A stretch of DNA of 64,000 bases, taken from Gillisia limnaea DSM 15749 (GTDB taxonomy: Bacteria; Bacteroidota; Bacteroidia; Flavobacteriales; Flavobacteriaceae). This document shows positions 25,501 through 33,267 of the stretch, piece after piece. The notes beneath the pieces were generated by a model that was not told where the DNA came from, did not search any database, and worked only from the letters and a program-made list of their open reading frames with translations. Location: NCBI RefSeq assembly GCF_000243235.1, contig NZ_JH594606.1, positions 2,290,572-2,354,571 of the forward strand, written 5' to 3'. The first letter of the stretch is position 1. Each line of letters opens with the position of its first letter. Position numbers and translations under genes: made by a program.

Positions 25501-26916
25501 TTTACTAAAGGTGAAGCCGATGTTTTGAGAAAGGCCATGGGTAAAAAGATCTTTGCCCTGCTGGAACAACTCAAGCCTAAATTCCTGGATGGGGGAGAAG
25601 CAAAAGGACACCCACGGGAGATCCTGGAAAAGGTTTGGAAAGACTGGGAAGCCTTTGCAGCCTATGCTTTCAACAAGTCTCACTCTACTTGTTATGCCTG
25701 GATCGCATACCAGACAGCCTATTTAAAAGCCCATTATCCTGCCGAATATATGGCTGCAGTACTTTCCAATAATATGAATGATATTAAGCAGGTGACCTTC
25801 TTTATGGAAGAATGCAAGCGAATGAAACTAAAAGTTCTGGGGCCAGATGTAAATGAATCCTATTATAAATTTTCAGTAAATAAGGAATACGCGGTACGAT
25901 TTGGGATGGGAGCGATTAAAGGAGTAGGATCTGGTGCGGTTGCCACTATTGTGGAACTAAGGAAAACCGAAAGCGGTCCATATAAATCCATTTTTGATAT
26001 GGCCAAACGTATCGATCTACGTGCAGCCAATAAAAAGGCTTTTGAAAACCTTGCACTCGCAGGAGGATTTGACGGTTTCGGGAATCACCGTGCTCAATAT
26101 TTCCATGACGAGGGAGATGGAATCACTTTCTTGGAAAAGGCGATAAAATATGCGGCAAAATTTCAGGAAAGCGAGAATTCCTCTCAGGTAAGCCTTTTTG
26201 GGGAAGCCAGTGATGTGCAAATTCCGGAACCCGTGGTGCCTCCTTGTGAAGAATGGGGAACCATGGAAAAATTAAAGCGGGAGAAAGAAGTGGTAGGAAT
26301 CTATATTTCCGGACATCCGCTGGATGATTTTAGGGCAGAGATGAATTATTTCTGTACCGCAAAGGTTTCAGATTTTACAAACCTGGAAAACTTCATCAAT
26401 CGTGAAATGGCCTTTGGGGGCGTGGTTTCAGAAGTGCAACACCGGGTTTCAAAAATGGGAAAAGGATGGGCATCCTTTACAGTAGAAGATTACTGGGATT
26501 CTTATGAATTCCGGATTTTTGGAGAGGAGTATCTAAAATTTCAGCATTTCCTGGTTCCCAATAGTTTTGTGTATATAAAAGCATTTGTGAAAGAAGGCTG
26601 GACAAACCGGGAAACGGGAAGTAAAGGAGAGCCAAGACTCCAGTTTAATAACTTTCAGTTATTGCACGATATTATGGATATGTATGCAAGAAAACTAACC
26701 ATTCAGCTGGATATAAACCATTTAAAGGAAGCGCAAATCGATTCTTTAAAAGATATTTTCAGGGCACACCGGGGAGATCACATTTTGAGCTTTATAGTGT
26801 ATGAGATGAAAGATATGGTAAAAGTGAATATGTCCAGTAAAAAACAGAAGGTGAGAATTTCTCAGGAATTGCTGGATGCTTTAGAAGAAAAGCAGGTGGT
26901 TTATAAACTGAATTAA
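22528..26916 (+). CDS. dnaE: DNA polymerase III alpha subunit with N-terminal DnaQ-like exonuclease
   Basis: Replicative C-family polymerase of 1462 residues. A DEDDh 3'-5' exonuclease domain fills ~1-190 (LIFDTETTG with D6 and E8; QNVGFDLNIMGAEYL; HNATADVEATTRCF). A PHP domain starts ~262 (FSHLHNHSQFSILQ, ALTDHGNMMGAFHF). The polymerase active site includes GPGRGSAAGSVVAYCL (~650) and PDIDIDFDDEGR (~689-700). A helix-hairpin-helix region and an OB fold (MAFGGVVSEVQHRV, from ~1293) follow. Known: the usual bacterial DnaE (~1160 residues) lacks the exonuclease, which is the separate epsilon subunit; the fused form is, I believe, typical of Bacteroidota. Monocistronic. Confidence 0.96.
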   Translation: MYLIFDTETTGLPKRWDAPLTDSDNWPRCIQIAWQVHDEMGNLIDNQDYLVAPEGFNIPFDAEKIHGISTQLAQTNGISLREVLEKFKVSLSQNKFVVGQNVGFDLNIMGAEYLREGMENPLDGFPVLDTCTEKTAEYCKLPGGRYGKFKLPTLTELHQELFSQPFSEAHNATADVEATTRCFLELIRKEIFTKEELDVPANYFQDFSEANPKPIRLIGLKHINLKKASEEIRKNLRKAQDVEVISTEEINENLEKLDEVRFSHLHNHSQFSILQSTISIAALIEAAGEENMPAVALTDHGNMMGAFHFVKEVGIYNKGIKAKNEAALANNEPAVGKELKAILGCEFFVCEDHLDKSRKDNGYQIVILAKSKKGYHNLAKMASLAYTEGFYYVPRIDREVIKKYKEDLIVLTGNLYGEVPGKILNVGENQAEEALLWWKETFGEDLYIELMRHNQEEENRVNEVLVQFAKKHGVKLVASNNTYYRDQEDANAHDILLCVKDGEKQATPIGRGRGYRYGLPNNEYFFKSDAEMKSLFRDLPEAISNIQEVVDKIEPYELARDVLLPAFDIPEEFLVEEDKADGGKRGENAFLKHLTYEGARKRYPEITEEIKTRLDFELSVIENTGYPGYFLITEDFIRAARAMDVSVGPGRGSAAGSVVAYCLWITNIDPLKYDLLFERFLNPDRVSMPDIDIDFDDEGRSRVMDYVIKKYGSNQVAQIITYGTMAAKSAIRDTARVLDLPLNEADRISKLIPNMSKLAKIFGQSDKELKKNFRSEDLEKVNQLLNISEGDDLEAQTVNQARILEGSVRNTGIHACGVIITPSDITNFVPVALAKDSDLYVTQFDNSVVESAGLLKMDFLGLKTLTLIKDTVKIVKGRHDIDLDPDTFPLDDEKTYELFQRGETVGIFQYESPGMQKHMKDLKPTVFDDLIAMNALYRPGPMEYIPSFIKRKHGDEEIAYDLPDMEEYLKETYGITVYQEQVMLLSQKLAGFTKGEADVLRKAMGKKIFALLEQLKPKFLDGGEAKGHPREILEKVWKDWEAFAAYAFNKSHSTCYAWIAYQTAYLKAHYPAEYMAAVLSNNMNDIKQVTFFMEECKRMKLKVLGPDVNESYYKFSVNKEYAVRFGMGAIKGVGSGAVATIVELRKTESGPYKSIFDMAKRIDLRAANKKAFENLALAGGFDGFGNHRAQYFHDEGDGITFLEKAIKYAAKFQESENSSQVSLFGEASDVQIPEPVVPPCEEWGTMEKLKREKEVVGIYISGHPLDDFRAEMNYFCTAKVSDFTNLENFINREMAFGGVVSEVQHRVSKMGKGWASFTVEDYWDSYEFRIFGEEYLKFQHFLVPNSFVYIKAFVKEGWTNRETGSKGEPRLQFNNFQLLHDIMDMYARKLTIQLDINHLKEAQIDSLKDIFRAHRGDHILSFIVYEMKDMVKVNMSSKKQKVRISQELLDALEEKQVVYKLN

Positions 26917-27091
26917 AAAGTACATTCTTATAAATTGAAAATTGGAGTATAGTATTTAATCATTCTGAAAAAATTTGTTCAAAAAAATAGGTGGTTGTAA
27001 TTGACATATAAGGAAATGTGATATTCATTGTAAGGTTTGCTGAAATATTTGACTATTTTTACATATTAATTGATAAGAAAAAATATATATT

Positions 27092-27409
27092 ATGGCTTTA
27101 GAGATAACAGATGCTAATTTTGAAGAGACCGTACTAAAAAGTGATAAGCCTGTAATGGTTGATTTTTGGGCGGCCTGGTGTGGACCTTGTAGAATGGTTG
27201 GACCAATTATAGAAGATATAAGCAAAGATTACGAAGGAAAGGCAGTGGTTGGAAAACTTGATGTAGATGCAAATCAAGAGTTTGCAGCAAAATATGGAGT
27301 TAGAAATATTCCAACTGTTTTGATCTTTCAAAACGGAGAAGTAGTTGGCCGCCAGGTAGGCGTTGCCCCTAAAAATACATACGCTGAAGCATTGGATGCT
27401 TTATTGTAA
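27092..27409 (+). CDS. trxA: thioredoxin
   Basis: Seen: 105 residues, standard thioredoxin length. The active site WAAWCGPCRMVGP places the redox cysteines at about residues 30 and 33. The cis-proline motif NIPTVLIF and the C-terminal helix are intact. Cytoplasmic disulfide reductant. It stands alone after dnaE with its own terminator. Confidence 0.97.
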   Translation: MALEITDANFEETVLKSDKPVMVDFWAAWCGPCRMVGPIIEDISKDYEGKAVVGKLDVDANQEFAAKYGVRNIPTVLIFQNGEVVGRQVGVAPKNTYAEALDALL

Positions 27410-27431
27410 TAGTTAAAAAGAATAGTAGTTT

Positions 27432-27464
27432 AAAAAGTCCGGCTTAATTGTCGGACTTTTTTTA
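27432..27464 (+). terminator. Terminator after trxA
   Basis: AAAAAGTCCG and CGGACTTTTT pair perfectly around a 10-base loop, followed by further Ts. Confidence 0.9.
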
Positions 27465-27692
27465 TTGTGCTTTACGAACAATTTAAGTTGCTAATTCACG
27501 AATGTTTTTCCTGTAGGGAGCCTGGTGATGAGGATTTGAATGGCCTTGATTAAGGATGGCAAGTCTGTTTAAGGTGAAAGCTTTAAAATTATTTGGGCAT
27601 TGGTGGCATTTCCCTTTACACCTCTTTACAAATAATAATTATCTTAGTAAAATTAAGTATCCAAACCTAAAAAAGGTTAGAAAGGAAGAAGA

Positions 27693-28625
27693 ATGGATTT
27701 AGAACAGGAAGTACCCAGATCTTCTGGATTTACCAATCTAGAACTATTAGCCAGGCAGGTGGTGGAAGGTTTTATTTCGGGGATGCATAAAAGTCCGTTT
27801 CATGGATTTTCTGCGGAATTTGCCGAACATAAGATCTATAATAGTGGTGAAGGCACCCGGCACATCGATTGGAAATTATTTGCTAAAACAGATAAGCTTT
27901 ATACGAAAAGGTATGAAGAGGAAACTAATTTGCGCTGTCACCTGATTCTTGATAATTCTGCATCCATGCATTTTCCAGAAGCGAAAAGCTTTAGAAGGGA
28001 TTCCCTTAATAAGATTGGTTTTTCTGTGCTGGCGGCGGCTTCCCTAATGCACATTTTAAAGCGTCAGCGGGATGCAGTGGGAATGAGTATCTATAGCAAC
28101 ACGTATGAATACTATGCCCCGGAAAAAGGAAGTGAGCGGCATCACAAGATGTTGCTGAGTGAAATGGATAATATTCTTAGCAATTCTATTAAAAATAAAA
28201 CCACCGACAGCTACACCTATTTACATCAAATCGCAGAAAAGCTAAAACGTCGTTCCCTGATATTTTTGTTCACGGATATGTTCCAGGATGACAAAGATGA
28301 AGCCGAATTGTTCGAGGCATTAAAACATTTGAAATATAACAAACACGAAGTGGTGCTGTTCCATGTAATCGATAAAAAACGGGAGATCGATTTTGATTTC
28401 GACAATGTTCCCAGGCGGTTCACCGATGTGGAAACCGGATCACATATCGACCTTTATTCCGATAATTTTAAGGAATCTTACCGGGAAACTGTGGGAAATT
28501 ATATAGGAGCGCTTAAATTACAGTGTGCAAAATACCGGATTAAATACGTTCAGGCGGATATAGGAGAAAATTTTGAAAAAATTTTAACCACCTATCTTAT
28601 TGAAAGACAAAAATTTGGAGGTTAA
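27693..28625 (+). CDS. DUF58 domain protein with von Willebrand-type fold
   Basis: Seen: 310 residues. The DUF58 signature is YNSGEGTRHIDWKLFAKTDK near residues 49-68, followed by a MIDAS-like LILDNSASMHFP and LIFLFTDMFQDD. Known: DUF58 proteins usually work with a MoxR AAA+ ATPase and vWA-domain proteins in cell-envelope or chaperone functions (as in Bacteroides BatA-E operons). Here no MoxR gene is adjacent, so the partner must be elsewhere. ATG at 27693 fits the family N-terminus. Confidence 0.88.
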   Translation: MDLEQEVPRSSGFTNLELLARQVVEGFISGMHKSPFHGFSAEFAEHKIYNSGEGTRHIDWKLFAKTDKLYTKRYEEETNLRCHLILDNSASMHFPEAKSFRRDSLNKIGFSVLAAASLMHILKRQRDAVGMSIYSNTYEYYAPEKGSERHHKMLLSEMDNILSNSIKNKTTDSYTYLHQIAEKLKRRSLIFLFTDMFQDDKDEAELFEALKHLKYNKHEVVLFHVIDKKREIDFDFDNVPRRFTDVETGSHIDLYSDNFKESYRETVGNYIGALKLQCAKYRIKYVQADIGENFEKILTTYLIERQKFGG

Positions 28626-28660
28626 GCGGTACTATTCCCATAAATATTTTCAAAAAAATG

Positions 28661-28691
28661 TTTGTGCAATATAAAAACTACTGTATATTTG
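28661..28691 (+). promoter_or_regulatory. complete promoter of tRNA-Asp
   Basis: TTTG (28661-28664) and TATATTTG (28684-28691) are separated by 19 bases, an exact match to the Bacteroidota vegetative promoter (TTTG-N19-TAnnTTTG). The tRNA begins 19 bases after the -7 box. Confidence 0.75.
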
Positions 28692-28709
28692 CACTCGCAA
28701 TAACGCAAC

Positions 28710-28783
28710 GGTCTGGTAGTTCAGTTGGTTAGAATATCTGCCTGTCACGCAGAGGGTCGCGAGTTCGAGTCTCGTCCAGACCG
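28710..28783 (+). tRNA. tRNA-Asp (anticodon GTC)
   Basis: A 74-base cloverleaf: acceptor arms GGTCTGG and CCAGACC with discriminator G, D arm with AGTTGGTTAGA, anticodon stem TCTGC/GCAGA around loop CTGTCAC (anticodon GTC) and T arm GAGTTCGAGTCTC. CCA is not encoded. An integrase gene begins about 250 bases downstream. Confidence 0.97.
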
Positions 28784-28807
28784 CTTATTACACTTCAAAA
28801 TAACGCT

Positions 28808-28842
28808 AAAAGCCTCTAAATCAACGATTTAGAGGCTTTTTT
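28808..28842 (+). terminator. Terminator after tRNA-Asp
   Basis: Perfect 15-bp stem AAAAGCCTCTAAATC/GATTTAGAGGCTTTT with a 3-base loop and a T-run, 24 bases past the tRNA. Confidence 0.92.
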
Positions 28843-28897
28843 AATTTATTTAATGTCATTTAATAGCAAATAAACATAAGTAATTGGTGCTCAATTC

Positions 28898-28930
28898 GGT
28901 GCGTCTTTTTTCACTCTAAAAAGACGCACC
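28898..28930. repeat. 13-bp perfect inverted repeat before the integrase gene
   Basis: GGTGCGTCTTTTT, 7 bases, AAAAAGACGCACC. A third copy of the word AAAAGACGCACC occurs at 29024-29035, ending one base before the integrase ATG. The arms are the right size for recombinase arm-type sites or an operator. There is no T-run beyond, so a terminator is less likely. Confidence 0.6.
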
Positions 28931-29036
28931 GCGAAGCTCATAACGTACTGTTAATAAAAGGGTTGCGGGTTTTCTTTAACACTTTTACATCCCTTCATTT
29001 CGTACCTTTCTGGTGAGTATTTTAAAAGACGCACCT

Positions 29037-30257
29037 ATGGCAACTTTACTAAACATTCTTTTTTACCTTAAACGGGGAAGATCAACACCTGATGACATTT
29101 CAGTAATATATACCCGGATTACCATTAACGGGAAACGTTCTGAATTTAGCACTGGCAGACAAATTGAGTTAAGAAAATGGAGTTCTGGAAGCGGGAACGC
29201 CAAGGGTAATTCAGATGAATCTAAATCTATAAACAGGTTTCTGGATTCCATCAAATCAAAACTTTATGATATAAATGATCGATTAATAAGAGTTAATCAG
29301 TCAATATCTTCTAAGATCATTCGGGATATTTATTTTGGAAAGGGGGAGGAGCAGCGGATGCTTATGGAGATTTTTCAGGAACATAATGACCAAATGAAAA
29401 AGCTTATTGGGAAAGGTTATACAAAGGGCACCATGCAGCGCTACAATGCCTGTAAAGCACATATTGAAAATTACCTGCTGTACTCTTACAAAAAGAAAGA
29501 TATTCCGGTTCAGGAGGTGGATCATAAATTTATCACCGGCTTTGAGCATTATTTAAAATCCCAAAAAGACTGCGCTCATAACACGGCAATCAAGTATATC
29601 GTCAATTTTAAAAAGATCATCCGTATCGCCTATGCCAATCAGTGGATAGATCGGGATCCATTCTTTCACTGGAAAGGAACCTGGAAATCTTCCGAACGGG
29701 AATATTTGACTGATATGGAACTTCAGAAAATGGGAGAAATAGAATTTGATATCCCCCGCCTGGAACTGGTAAGGGACATTTTTTTATTCTGCTGTTACAC
29801 CGGCCTGGCCTTTGCCGATGTGAAAAAGCTATCGGAGGATGATATTGTCCTCGGGATGAATGGAAAAAAATGGATTAAAACCAAAAGGCAAAAAACAAAT
29901 TCCCTAAGCAGTATTCCCTTACTGGAAGTCCCGGAAGCAATCCTTGAAAAATATAGCGATCACCCTCAGGTAAAATCCGGAAAAGTAGTATTACCTGTGC
30001 TTACCAACCAGAAATCCAATGCTTATTTAAAGGAGATAGCCGACGTGTGTGGCATCAAAAAGAATTTAACCACTCATTTAGCCCGGCACACCTTTGCAAC
30101 CACGGTAACGCTTTCTAAAGGCGTGCCTATTGAATCTGTTGGGAAGATGCTTGGGCATAAATCTTTAAAAACAACACAGATCTATGCCAAGGTGCTGGAT
30201 GAGAAGGTGGGAAGGGATATGGAAGCCTTAGAAGAAAAGATCCGAAGTCAGAAGTAG
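29037..30257 (+). CDS. tyrosine recombinase (integrase), Bacteroidota type
   Basis: Seen: 406 residues from the ATG at 29037 (an in-frame GTG at 29013 would add eight). An arm-binding N-terminal domain (FYLKRGRSTPDDISVIYTRI), a SAM-like core-binding domain (~100-205) and a catalytic domain follow. Catalytic residues visible: R in CCYTGLAFADVKKL (arginine replaced in this short block as in many Bacteroidota members), HLARHTFAT with H-x-x-R-H, LGHKSLKTTQIYAK with the nucleophile tyrosine. Known: such integrases insert mobile elements at tRNA 3' ends or other sites. Position right after tRNA-Asp suggests that gene as the attachment site. The element's other end was not found. Confidence 0.9.
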   Translation: MATLLNILFYLKRGRSTPDDISVIYTRITINGKRSEFSTGRQIELRKWSSGSGNAKGNSDESKSINRFLDSIKSKLYDINDRLIRVNQSISSKIIRDIYFGKGEEQRMLMEIFQEHNDQMKKLIGKGYTKGTMQRYNACKAHIENYLLYSYKKKDIPVQEVDHKFITGFEHYLKSQKDCAHNTAIKYIVNFKKIIRIAYANQWIDRDPFFHWKGTWKSSEREYLTDMELQKMGEIEFDIPRLELVRDIFLFCCYTGLAFADVKKLSEDDIVLGMNGKKWIKTKRQKTNSLSSIPLLEVPEAILEKYSDHPQVKSGKVVLPVLTNQKSNAYLKEIADVCGIKKNLTTHLARHTFATTVTLSKGVPIESVGKMLGHKSLKTTQIYAKVLDEKVGRDMEALEEKIRSQK

Positions 30258-30591
30258 GTTTTGTGTTGCGTTATTGTATCCTTCCAAAGTCCTTAATAGA
30301 AGCTTTAATCCCTTCTTTTGGGCAGAATAAGATCATATTGTGGGCAGAGTTTGAGTTTATGGTGGAGGAGTTGTGAGTTATCGGTGGTAGGGTTGTGGGT
30401 TGCCAGTTGTAAAGTTTTTAGTTTTCAGTTGTCAGTTTTTTTATCCCTAAATATTAATTCCATTGGAGAGGAAGATAGTTTTTTCACTTAATGAGATCTG
30501 CGAATATTAGCGCTATCTGTGGGAAAATTGCTAGCTTTATAATAAAGGAGCCCACAAATCAGCTCCTGAAAGGATCTTTTGCTTACGAAAC
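30258..30591. other. Non-coding stretch with word repeats downstream of the integrase
   Basis: No gene seen. At about 30360-30440 the plus strand carries repeated GTTGTGAG/GTTGTGGGTTGCCAGTTGT-like words, another intergenic word-repeat of the type found elsewhere in the window. Confidence 0.4.
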
Positions 30592-30829
30592 CTAAAAGTC
30601 TTGCCTTCCAATTATTCTCATAATTTCAATGGTATTATCTTTAATTCGATAAAAAATACTGTCAACGCCCATACCCTTCGTCTATATCCTTTCCTGATGA
30701 AATACGGCTTGATAAAGATGTGGTTGTTCTGCAATCTTTTCAAATTGTTCAAAGAAAGAATTAAAATATCCATCTGCCAGATCTTCACCAAATTCCAAAA
30801 AACTATTGACTACGTACTACCAACCTAAA
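30592..30829 (-). pseudogene. remnant of a ParE/RelE-family toxin
   Basis: On the minus strand the reading frames give SFLEFGEDLADGYFNSFFEQ, then EKIAEQPHLYQAVFH, then in another frame IRKGYRRRVW, then in a third VDSIFYRIKDNTIEIMRIIG and a stop at 30592. Joined, these spell the typical ParE C-terminal half (pre-toxin helix, RRxxxxxF/YRI strand, MRIIGRQD). At least two frameshifts separate the pieces and no start codon or antitoxin gene is present. A dead toxin-antitoxin relic beside an integrase. Confidence 0.7.
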
Positions 30830-30834
30830 GACTA

Positions 30835-30882
30835 TTACACTAATCCCTATTCCCGAATCCCTATTCCCTATTCACAAACATC
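30835..30882. repeat. CCCTATTC word repeat
   Basis: The stretch contains TCCCTATTCCC, ATCCCTATTCCC and CTATTCAC in quick succession, a short imperfect tandem repeat with no coding potential. Confidence 0.5.
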
Positions 30883-30932
30883 TCAACCCACAGCTGCTTT
30901 TTCCACCCTAAAAAAAGTTGTTAGACTCTGCC

Positions 30933-30954
30933 AAATATGACCAATATCATATTT
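30933..30954. promoter_or_regulatory. perfect Crp/Fnr-like palindrome upstream of nrfHA
   Basis: AAATATGA-N6-TCATATTT: 8-base arms in perfect inverted symmetry, the TATGA-N6-TCATA layout of a Crp/Fnr-family site. A -7-like box TATTTTTA (30973-30980) would place transcription start near 30986, so the palindrome centre lies at about -42, the classical class II activator position. Known: nrf genes are widely controlled by Crp/Fnr-type sensors of oxygen or NO. The regulator itself is not in the window. Confidence 0.65.
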
Positions 30955-31002
30955 AATACGGGCCACCTATTTTATTTTTACTCGTGAAAAAAAGTACAGA
31001 AT

Positions 31003-31659
31003 ATGGCCGGATCTGTTAAAAAAGGAAACCTTTTCAAAAGGCTTATTCCTCCCCCTAAATGGAGAATGGCAGCAACTCTTTCAATAGGAGCATTTTTAGG
31101 TCTGGGGTTTTATATTTTAAAACTCAGCAATGCAGCCTCGTATTTATCTGATGATCCTAAAGCCTGCATGAATTGTCATGTAATGACACCTCAATACCTT
31201 ACCTGGAATAAAAGTTCCCACCGTGAGGTGGCCAGTTGTAATGACTGTCATGTGCCGCATAATAACGTTTTTAATCAATATTATTTTAAGGCGATGGACG
31301 GGTTGTACCATTCGGCTATTTTTACCCTTCGCGCAGAACCTGAAGTTATTGTAGCACGGGAATCTTCAGCAGCAGTTATCCAGGATAATTGTATTCGATG
31401 TCATGATACCCGGGTAACAGATGCGAAATTGCTGGCAACTATTGAAGATCACGAATTTCACAGGACAGACCGTACCTGCTGGGAATGCCATAGGGAAGTG
31501 CCGCACGGCAGGGTGAAAAGCCTTTCTTCTGTAGGCTACCAAATTGAACCCATACCCATGCATACACCTGAAAAAAGAGATATCATACCGGCATGGATGA
31601 GATCATATATTACCGGCATGGAAGAGAATAGCGATACTATAACCCGGCCTGCACCATAA
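31003..31659 (+). CDS. nrfH: cytochrome c nitrite reductase small subunit (menaquinol dehydrogenase)
   Basis: NapC/NirT-family tetraheme protein anchored in the cytoplasmic membrane; it takes electrons from menaquinol and passes them to NrfA. Seen: 218 residues, one N-terminal membrane helix (~22-40), and four c-heme motifs: CMNCH (55-59), CNDCH (79-83), CIRCH (130-134), CWECH (159-163). The H-x-x-x-x near TWNKSSHREV fits the family. Length is longer than minimal NrfH owing to a ~40-residue tail. nrfA begins 52 bases downstream. Confidence 0.95.
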   Translation: MAGSVKKGNLFKRLIPPPKWRMAATLSIGAFLGLGFYILKLSNAASYLSDDPKACMNCHVMTPQYLTWNKSSHREVASCNDCHVPHNNVFNQYYFKAMDGLYHSAIFTLRAEPEVIVARESSAAVIQDNCIRCHDTRVTDAKLLATIEDHEFHRTDRTCWECHREVPHGRVKSLSSVGYQIEPIPMHTPEKRDIIPAWMRSYITGMEENSDTITRPAP

Positions 31660-31711
31660 AATTTGAACTCATTTGCACTAAATAAGCTTTTAGATACTAA
31701 TTCTCACACCT

Positions 31712-33208
31712 ATGAAAAACTGGATAATTCTACTTTTAACCATCATTGCAGTATTCCTACTTGCTTTACTAGCCAACTCAATTATAGACCGGAAAGCGGA
31801 AGCCCGTTTTGCCTATCAGCCTCAGGTGGAAATAGAGGGAATAGAGCCCAGGGACTCTATTTGGGGCTTGAATTACCCCAGGCAGTATCAATCATATCGC
31901 AAAACCGCCGATACCACCTTCAGGGGACTTTATAGCACCAGCGGATTTGCAGATGTACTGGATGACCAGCCGGAACTGGTGATCCTTTGGGCAGGATATG
32001 CCTTTAGTAAAGATTATAATCAGCCCCGGGGGCACTCTCATGCAATTACAGATATCCAGCGCACCGCCCGGGTAGGATCTCCCATGGAAAAAGGTGAAGG
32101 GCCTATGCCTAGTACCTGCTGGACCTGTAAGAGTACAGATGTACCAAGGCTAATGAGTGAAATGGGGGTGACCGAATTCTACAGTATGAAATTTTCAGAT
32201 TTGGGTAGTGAGGTTATAAACCCCATTGGGTGTGCCGATTGTCACGACCCAAAAACAATGAACCTTACTATTACCCGCCCGGCACTTGTAGAGGCCTTTG
32301 AGACTATGGGCAAGGACATTGCCAATGCATCTCACCAGGAAATGCGGTCATTGGTTTGCGCCCAATGCCACGTGGAATATTATTTTGCCAAGGATATCCC
32401 AGGCAAAGAAGACGCGGCTTATCTTACTTTTCCCTGGCAGGATGGGTTAACGGTGGAGGCTATGGAAGAATATTATGATAATATAGATTTTGCCGATTGG
32501 GTACACCCCTTAAGCAAAGCGCGAATGATAAAAGCCCAGCACCCGGATTATGAGATCTTCTCTATGGGAGTGCATGCAAAAAGGGGAGTCTCCTGTGCAG
32601 ATTGCCATATGCCGTATAAAACTGAAGGCGGACAAAAATTTACAGATCACCATATTGGATCCCCGCTGTCCAATGTTGAAAATTCCTGTTTTGTGTGCCA
32701 CAGGGAGAAAAAAGAGGATCTTGTATCTGATGTTTATGAACGCCAGCGCAAGATAAAAGAAGGAACAGGGTATTTGCAAAAGGAGATCGCCAAAGCACAT
32801 ATAGAAGCCAAAAAGGCCTGGGACCTTGGTGCTACTGAAGTCCAGATGGTAGATATTCTTTTGGGAATAAGACACGCACAATGGCGTTGGGATTTTACTG
32901 TGGCCTCTCATGGAGCTGCCTTTCACGCACCCCTGGAAACCAGCAGAATCGTAAGCTCTGGCACAGGAAAGATCCAGGAAACCCGAATTTTATTAGTGAG
33001 ATTACTGGCTTCACTAGGGCAAACTGAACCGGTGGAAATGCCCGATTTTAAAAGCAAGGAATTTTTACAGGAGTATATAGGCCTTGATATGCCTGCCGAA
33101 TTGAAAAATAAACAACGCTATATTGAAGAGGTAGTTCCCAGGTGGTTAAAAGAGGGAAAATTAAGGGAACGTGAAACCTTACCCGGCAGGAAAATTTCAA
33201 AAAAATAA
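31712..33208 (+). CDS. nrfA: ammonia-forming cytochrome c nitrite reductase, catalytic subunit
   Basis: Reduces nitrite to ammonium with six electrons, outside the cytoplasmic membrane. Seen: 498 residues with an N-terminal signal/anchor (~4-24, WIILLLTIIAVFLLALLANS). The catalytic heme site is the lysine-ligated CWTCK (136-140), and four bis-histidine hemes are CADCH (174-178), CAQCH (216-220), CADCH (295-299) and CFVCH (326-330). The CxxCK form classifies it with classical NrfA, not octaheme enzymes. KxQHPDYEIFSMGVHAKRGV holds the calcium/active-site histidine region. Partner NrfH is encoded just upstream. Confidence 0.97.
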   Translation: MKNWIILLLTIIAVFLLALLANSIIDRKAEARFAYQPQVEIEGIEPRDSIWGLNYPRQYQSYRKTADTTFRGLYSTSGFADVLDDQPELVILWAGYAFSKDYNQPRGHSHAITDIQRTARVGSPMEKGEGPMPSTCWTCKSTDVPRLMSEMGVTEFYSMKFSDLGSEVINPIGCADCHDPKTMNLTITRPALVEAFETMGKDIANASHQEMRSLVCAQCHVEYYFAKDIPGKEDAAYLTFPWQDGLTVEAMEEYYDNIDFADWVHPLSKARMIKAQHPDYEIFSMGVHAKRGVSCADCHMPYKTEGGQKFTDHHIGSPLSNVENSCFVCHREKKEDLVSDVYERQRKIKEGTGYLQKEIAKAHIEAKKAWDLGATEVQMVDILLGIRHAQWRWDFTVASHGAAFHAPLETSRIVSSGTGKIQETRILLVRLLASLGQTEPVEMPDFKSKEFLQEYIGLDMPAELKNKQRYIEEVVPRWLKEGKLRERETLPGRKISKK

Positions 33209-33267
33209 ACTTTGGATATTAAATAGTACTCTCACCCAGGTGCCTGCCTGGTTAAAAAAATCATTTC

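Noticed and set aside
30601-30828. 75-residue plus-strand frame
   Set aside because: It is the antisense of the ParE-like remnant, which gives recognisable protein on the minus strand.
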